NCBI GenBank assembly: GCA_903955385.1
Contig: CAJBNH010000180.1
Span: 1 to 44,614, forward strand
Reading direction: 5' to 3'
Length of the DNA: 44,614 nt
Origin: an uncultured Myxococcales bacterium
Lineage (GTDB): Bacteria; Myxococcota_A; UBA9042
Part shown: one piece after another, positions 40,493-44,614 of the stretch
Position numbering within the stretch: the first letter of the stretch is position 1
How the letters are laid out: each line of letters opens with the position of its first letter
Translations under genes and position numbers: made by a program
Notes under the pieces: generated by a model
What the model saw: only the letters and a program-made list of their open reading frames with translations
What the model was told of the DNA's origin: nothing
Database searches by the model: none

Positions 40493-41269
40493 CTACTGCC
40501 GCACCGTGTTGCCCCCGACACACGCAGGGTGCAGAAGCTCTGGCCGGAACTCGAAGTGCATGGTGTCGTAGTGGTACCAGCGCCCACCCCAGACGAAGCC
40601 GTGCTTCTCGAACACCCGCACGACCTCGATGGGCATCCGGTTGCGGAATGCGAGCTTGCCTTGGGCATCCGGCGCGTGCCACTGCCAGTAGTCGCTGACG
40701 GGGACCCCCACGTCGATGGCCATCGCGTACGCGTGCGCGCTGCGCCGCGTGGTGCCGCGGATGGTGCGCCAGACCAGCGTACCCTCGGTCTGGAAGGCCG
40801 GTGCGGCCACCTTGCCCGGCAGCGTGCGCAGCTCGTCTCGCACCGCCGCAAGACGCTGGTCGATGCCGAAGCGAGTGGTGACGCGCAGGATCTTGCCGTC
40901 CAGCCAGGTCAATCGCGTCGTGTGCGCCAGAACTTCCGCCTTGGTGTTGCCGTACAGCTTGGCAAAGAAGGCTTCGTTGCGGATCCGTCCCGGCTCCTGG
41001 TCCACCGCAGGCGGCGTCGCGGGGACGAACGGCGTGTAGGTCTGCCGCATCTGGTCCGCCAGATCGCCGTTGGCCAGACGCTCGGCGTGGGTGGTCCGCT
41101 CCGGGCCGGTGCGATACGGCATCCGCGTCCCGTCGCACCACACCAGCTCCGTCGCCGTGGCGCTGCACAGCGCGCCCGGATAGCTCTCGACCAGACACTT
41201 GAGCTGCGGTGGCACGTCGGGCAGCGTCGCGATGGGCAACAGGGCGAGCAGCAGCAGCAGGACGGTCAT
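40493..41269 (-). CDS. M15-family D-alanyl peptidase (VanY/L-Ala-D-Glu type)
   Basis: A 258-aa protein. ATG 41269 has GAGG about 9 bp upstream, inside the end of the previous gene. The N-terminus is a short signal. The zinc site of M15 peptidases is present: H179 and D186 in 'SAHAYAMAIDVGVP' and H238 in 'YHYDTMHFEFRPEL', with WGGRW just before it. It should cut peptidoglycan stem peptides in the periplasm, as a D,D-carboxypeptidase or L-alanyl-D-glutamate endopeptidase. The 100-residue region before the catalytic domain is unfamiliar. It is co-transcribed with the DUF4846 gene upstream (6-bp gap). Confidence 0.8.
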   Translation of the reverse strand: MTVLLLLLALLPIATLPDVPPQLKCLVESYPGALCSATATELVWCDGTRMPYRTGPERTTHAERLANGDLADQMRQTYTPFVPATPPAVDQEPGRIRNEAFFAKLYGNTKAEVLAHTTRLTWLDGKILRVTTRFGIDQRLAAVRDELRTLPGKVAAPAFQTEGTLVWRTIRGTTRRSAHAYAMAIDVGVPVSDYWQWHAPDAQGKLAFRNRMPIEVVRVFEKHGFVWGGRWYHYDTMHFEFRPELLHPACVGGNTVRQ

Positions 41270-41275
41270 CGTCGG

Positions 41276-42118
41276 CTACCTCGCCCGCTTCGCGACCGGG
41301 GCCGGGAACCGCCGCACATCGGCGCGCTGGAATGCCGGCCACTCCGGCGTCTGCAGGCCCAGCGAACCGTCGATGGCGGTGGCGCGGTACCACGGGGAAA
41401 GGCCAGCATCCAGAGGATTCCTGAGCACTTGGAACTGCTGCGCCGGCATGTAGCTCTGGCCGATCAGCACGACGCGATGCCCTTGGGCGTCCTCGGCGGC
41501 ATCCAGAACCAGCACGGCGTGGCCCGGCGACCCTCCGCGCACCAGCACGTCGCCCGGCTGCAGCACCGCGTCGGCGGGCGGCTTGGGAATGCGCTTGGAC
41601 ACCGACAGCGTGCCGGCGTAGATGAACACGCCCCGCAGATAGCGGGCAAAGGCCGCGCGATCGCCCCCATGCCACTGCAGGAACTTGCCGTCGGTGCGGT
41701 GAAAGCCGATCTCCGTCTTGCGGCCGGCCGCCCACAGGTGCTCAGCGCGCAACCGGATCACGGCGTCCGCACACTGCTGCAGGTCCTGCTTGCCCACGTC
41801 CAGGTCCACGACGGCCACATGCGCCAGCTGGTTGACCTTCAGGCGCCCGTCGTACAGGTGCACCAAAGTCCCCGCGGGCAGCAGTGGCAGACCGCGCAGC
41901 CACGCGCCGAACCCTTGACTGTCCAAGGCGATCCGCTTGTAGCCCGCCGGGGGTGCCAGCGCCGACTCGACCGTGCGTGTTGGCTTGGCGCCAACCAGCC
42001 AGGGGTAGTCGGCCGCAGTCCCCGCCGCCGGGGTCGCCAGCAGGACCAGTACCATCGCGCGAATCGCCCAAATCGCCGCGCCCATGTTCCCCCGCATCCC
42101 GCTCGTCAGCCAAGGCAT
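41276..42118 (-). CDS. DUF4846-family exported protein
   Basis: A 280-aa protein from ATG 42118; starts at 42097 or 42085 are possible, as no ribosome-binding site is decisive. The hydrophobic stretch 'AIRAMVLVLLATPAAG' looks like a signal peptide. The rest matches what I know as DUF4846: 'FGAWLRGLPLLPAGTLVHLY', 'VVDLDVGKQDLQQCADAVIR', 'FARYLRGVFIYAGTLSVSKR', 'LQPGDVLVRGGSPGHAVLVL' and 'GQSYMPAQQFQVLRNP'. The conserved Cys, His and polar residues hint at an NlpC/P60-like hydrolase fold, but the reaction is unknown. Pairing with an M15 peptidoglycan peptidase suggests a cell-wall role. Confidence 0.75.
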   Translation of the reverse strand: MPWLTSGMRGNMGAAIWAIRAMVLVLLATPAAGTAADYPWLVGAKPTRTVESALAPPAGYKRIALDSQGFGAWLRGLPLLPAGTLVHLYDGRLKVNQLAHVAVVDLDVGKQDLQQCADAVIRLRAEHLWAAGRKTEIGFHRTDGKFLQWHGGDRAAFARYLRGVFIYAGTLSVSKRIPKPPADAVLQPGDVLVRGGSPGHAVLVLDAAEDAQGHRVVLIGQSYMPAQQFQVLRNPLDAGLSPWYRATAIDGSLGLQTPEWPAFQRADVRRFPAPVAKRAR

Positions 42119-42272
42119 CCTGTGGCGTTTATCCTCCGGACGGGACGCGGTCAACGGCTTGCGACGCCGACGCCGGGCGAAGTCATGGGGCGGTTGAAGC
42201 CTGACTTGACCACGGCTTTTTGAATATCATGTTTTCATTGCTGTTTTGAGCAGTGTGTAGTGCAAACAGCGC
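42119..42272. other. Gap between the DUF4846 gene and the transposase, containing the IS left end
   Basis: The stretch 42213-42255 is clearly more AT-rich than its surroundings ('tttttgaatatcatgttttc'). It holds the presumed left end of the insertion sequence and the upstream region of the DUF4846 gene. No gene is visible. Confidence 0.4.
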
Positions 42273-44538
42273 TTACCGTCCGACGTTGTGGAGTCTTTCG
42301 CCGACCCTCCTCTGGTCGAGTGCCCAGCTCACGTCAAGAGCCTTGGCCAAGCCGAGGGCCGCCGCGCCCGGCGTGGTGACCACGAAGGCGCGTTGCTTGG
42401 TCTGGGTCAGCATGAGCTCGTTGAGTTCCACCTGGCGCAGGGTGGCGAGTGCTCGCTGTGCGGTCTGCGCCTGCCCGGCGGAGGCGAGCCGTTGTTCCAG
42501 CAGGCGCTCGATTGCCAGCGCCAGCACGCACAGCGTCACATGCGCGCGCACCTTGTCGTCGGCGCTGTGCCTTAGCGGCCGCAGTTCCAGCACCGACTTG
42601 ATCTCGCGAAAGTCACGTTCGATCAGCGCCTTGGAGCGGTATAGCCGGACCAGTTCCTCGCCAGTCCGGTCCAACCCGGGCGCCGCAGCAATGACCAGCA
42701 GGCCATCGCAGCCGCGCTGCTTCGCCCATGCCGTCGCGTTGAGTTCGAGGCCGACCTCAGCCGCTTTGCCTGGTTGAGCCGGCTGTAGTCGCACCCGGTA
42801 CATGTCCGCCAGCCTGTGCTCCGCCAGAAGGGCCGCCGCCTGCGCCTGCAGTTCTTCGGTCGAGGCGCCGGCAGTCGCGGCCGCCTGCACCTTGCGGATC
42901 GCCGCGTGCACCTTGCCGGCCTTGGCCTTCGCATGCCGTGACTTCTGCTGCCAGATCAGTGGATTGAACGCCACGACGACCCGCACGCACGGGGTCTCGA
43001 CCGGCTTGCGTTTGCCGCAAGACGACAGCTTGCCGACCGCCGGTGCGACGGCCAGTTCCTGCGCAAAGGCCGCACGTTGCTCTTCGCACGTGCTCTGTTT
43101 CGCGATGCGCACCAAGGCGATCAGGCTGAGCCGATCCGCGTTTCCCGCCTCGATCTCGGCTTGAAGGTCGACAGGCAAGTCCAGCACGCGCATGCGCTGC
43201 AGCAGTCCGGTGTGCTTGAGCCCCAATCCGCGCGCCAGCGCCGTCTTGCTCCGAACGGTCCCTGCGTCGATCTGCTCTTGCCATGCACGGGCTTGCAGCA
43301 GCACCTGGCGGGCGCGGTCGGTGGCCTGCGACAGATCCGGGTTGAGCGCCTCGGGCTCGTCAGCCAGCGCGAAGTTGGCCTCCACACGTTCGGCACTGCC
43401 ACGACGTACCAGCCCAAGGTCTCGAATGAACAGGTCTTCCGCGATGCGCACCATGCCCCATTGCTCGGCGATCCGCTCGGCGCGTGCGATGGCATCGGCG
43501 GCGTCGGGATCGATGGCCGCCAGCAACTCGCCCGGAAACTCGACGCTGTAGGCTCCATGCTCGGCAGCACACATGGCCGTCACGAATTGCAGGCCCATCT
43601 TCCTCATCGCAAGGAAATCACTGGTGTTGCCCACAGCCCGGTCGAGCATCAGTGGCACCGAGCCCAGCCACCCCTGGCTGCCCATTTTGGTCAACAGCCC
43701 CAGCATGGCCACGCCGTCGTCGATGTTGCCTTCGTGCACGCTGAAACGCAGCGGCAGGCCTCGCTGGTCGCACAGCAGCACGATGTTGATCTTCTTGCGT
43801 AGCATGCCCTCCTTGGTCTTGCCGGTAATCGCGAACGACGGACCGTCCCCGAAGAACCACGTGTCGGTCACGTCCATGAACAACGCCACCAGCGGACCGT
43901 GGGGCTGGGACAGGCAGAACTCCCCCATGGCGGCCTGCAGTTCGGTGTCGGCCAGATCGAGCCGGCTCATCACCCGATGGATGCGCGAGTTGTTGAGGCT
44001 GGCCGGAGCAATGTCGAGCAATTCCGGCAAGGCAGTACTGGCAAACCACTGGACCGCTGCGAGTTTGGAGTCCGGCGCCACGCAGCGCTGCAACACCAGC
44101 GCGGTGATCACATCGACCGCAGCCACCGCGTCGGCGTGATTCCCCAGCGCCGCCTGGACCACTTCGCGCAGACCCGACGACCGAAACACCTCCAGCGCCG
44201 CGACCACGTCGAGCCAAGCGCGATTAGCCACCACTTCGGGCACGGCCGCGCCGAGGTCGCCCTGGGCCAGAGCGACGACCTGTGCGCCGACCTTATTGGC
44301 ATCAAAGGCGATTTTGAGGTTCTGTGCCTGGACGTCGGACACCCTGCCCAAGCTGGCGAGGACATGATGCACCGGGTGCTCGTGGCCCTCGCGTCGGACG
44401 CTCTCGACCAACTGCGCGTACTGATAGGTCTTTCCTGACCGGGTCACGCGGGAGAGGCGGATGAACATGGCAGCATCGTGACTACCGGACCATACCGGCA
44501 CTTCGATGTATGTAGCTTCAATTCAACCCGCGGTCAAG
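42205..44538 (-). mobile_element. IS1634-type insertion sequence (ends tentative)
   Basis: The transposase gene is flanked by two candidate inverted-repeat pairs in the right orientation. CTTGACC-A-CGG at 42205-42215 matches CTTGACC-G-CGG read inward from 44538 on the minus strand. Inside it, TGTAGT at 42256 matches TGTAGT read inward from 44559, with partial extension. I see no clear target-site duplication for either pair, so boundaries are uncertain by about 50 bp. The transposase frame is intact. Confidence 0.5.
42273..44468 (-). CDS. IS1634-family DDE transposase
   Basis: A 731-aa protein. ATG 44468 starts the family N-terminus 'MFIRLSRVTRSGKTYQYAQL'; an upstream GTG at 44501 would add 11 residues. 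'VLASLGRVSDV' is also typical. DDE-type catalytic positions are in 'LFMDVTDTWFFGDG', 'VPLMLDRAVGNT' and 'RSKALIERDFREIKSVLE' (the Y..R.IE..FR motif). 'LRHSADDKVRAHVTLCVLAL' is the usual C-terminal block. It is longer than the 500-600 residues I expect, with extra sequence around residues 340-560. It shows no frameshift and may be active. Confidence 0.85.
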   Translation of the reverse strand: MFIRLSRVTRSGKTYQYAQLVESVRREGHEHPVHHVLASLGRVSDVQAQNLKIAFDANKVGAQVVALAQGDLGAAVPEVVANRAWLDVVAALEVFRSSGLREVVQAALGNHADAVAAVDVITALVLQRCVAPDSKLAAVQWFASTALPELLDIAPASLNNSRIHRVMSRLDLADTELQAAMGEFCLSQPHGPLVALFMDVTDTWFFGDGPSFAITGKTKEGMLRKKINIVLLCDQRGLPLRFSVHEGNIDDGVAMLGLLTKMGSQGWLGSVPLMLDRAVGNTSDFLAMRKMGLQFVTAMCAAEHGAYSVEFPGELLAAIDPDAADAIARAERIAEQWGMVRIAEDLFIRDLGLVRRGSAERVEANFALADEPEALNPDLSQATDRARQVLLQARAWQEQIDAGTVRSKTALARGLGLKHTGLLQRMRVLDLPVDLQAEIEAGNADRLSLIALVRIAKQSTCEEQRAAFAQELAVAPAVGKLSSCGKRKPVETPCVRVVVAFNPLIWQQKSRHAKAKAGKVHAAIRKVQAAATAGASTEELQAQAAALLAEHRLADMYRVRLQPAQPGKAAEVGLELNATAWAKQRGCDGLLVIAAAPGLDRTGEELVRLYRSKALIERDFREIKSVLELRPLRHSADDKVRAHVTLCVLALAIERLLEQRLASAGQAQTAQRALATLRQVELNELMLTQTKQRAFVVTTPGAAALGLAKALDVSWALDQRRVGERLHNVGR

Positions 44539-44614
44539 CCCGTGCCAGTTGTTACTACATTTGAAATCTGGTTGAGGAAATTCAGTTGGTTACGCAGGCG
44601 GCGATCAACTTGAG
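44539..44614. other. Right edge of window, no gene visible
   Basis: This 76-bp stretch to the right of the presumed IS end is relatively AT-rich and has no open frame, hairpin or recognisable site. It may be host DNA or part of the IS end if the outer boundary is further right. Confidence 0.4.

Overview
The window is GC-rich, densely coded chromosomal DNA. Several features suggest a Myxococcota-like ('deltaproteobacterial') bacterium: many lipoproteins whose lipobox cysteine is followed by an Asp/Thr-rich low-complexity linker, a mini-protein with a MYXO-CTERM-like tail, a large EGF/Ig-like surface protein, and a carotenoid cluster controlled by a CarH-type regulator. This assignment rests on gene style, not on a phylogenetic marker. 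I see no rRNA, tRNA, CRISPR array or prophage.

Layout from left to right. (1) 1-3889, minus strand: a giant secreted protein with Ig-like and EGF-like repeats, cut off by the left edge. (2) 4216-9351: an RlmN-type radical SAM enzyme, a GH13 amylase lipoprotein, and a beta-propeller lipoprotein that overlaps the amylase tail to tail. (3) 9464-16227: a pigment and light module made of crtC, divergent crtI-crtB, then a convergent operon of an ECF sigma factor and a CarH/LitR-like B12-binding MerR regulator. A Tat-type class III dioxygenase lipoprotein diverges from the sigma gene. (4) 16243-18729: a pabA-pabB-pabC operon for p-aminobenzoate. (5) 18880-24508: an esterase lipoprotein, a PPC-domain lipoprotein, and a P-domain protein carrying three copies of an unfamiliar Cys-rich repeat. 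(6) 25037-29562: a translationally coupled type IIA topoisomerase pair, most like parC-parE. (7) 29572-35549: a heme-motif/propeller/TPR lipoprotein, an HExxH metallopeptidase-like lipoprotein, two small lipoproteins, a probable outer-membrane barrel and a transglutaminase-like protein. (8) 35562-42118, all minus strand: glycogen phosphorylase, a 59-aa MYXO-CTERM-like protein, a 72-aa membrane protein, a Wzx-like flippase, and an M15 peptidase/DUF4846 pair. (9) About 42205-44538: an IS1634-type insertion sequence at the right edge.

The most coherent system is region 3. A MerR protein with both the B12-binding ExHxxG motif and the Wx9EH motif of adenosylcobalamin photoreceptors follows an ECF sigma gene, and the two are convergent to phytoene synthase. 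By analogy with Thermus and Myxococcus CarH and with Streptomyces LitR-LitS, I infer that darkness represses the sigma gene and light releases it to switch on carotenoid synthesis. The divergent dioxygenase shares the same short regulatory region, which holds several GTTCA/TGAAC half-sites around a good promoter, so it is a candidate new member of the light regulon. No crtE, crtD, cyclase or anti-sigma gene is present here.

Start codons were chosen from homology, lipoboxes and Shine-Dalgarno spacing and are stated for each gene. Functional names are family-level inferences from motifs read by eye.
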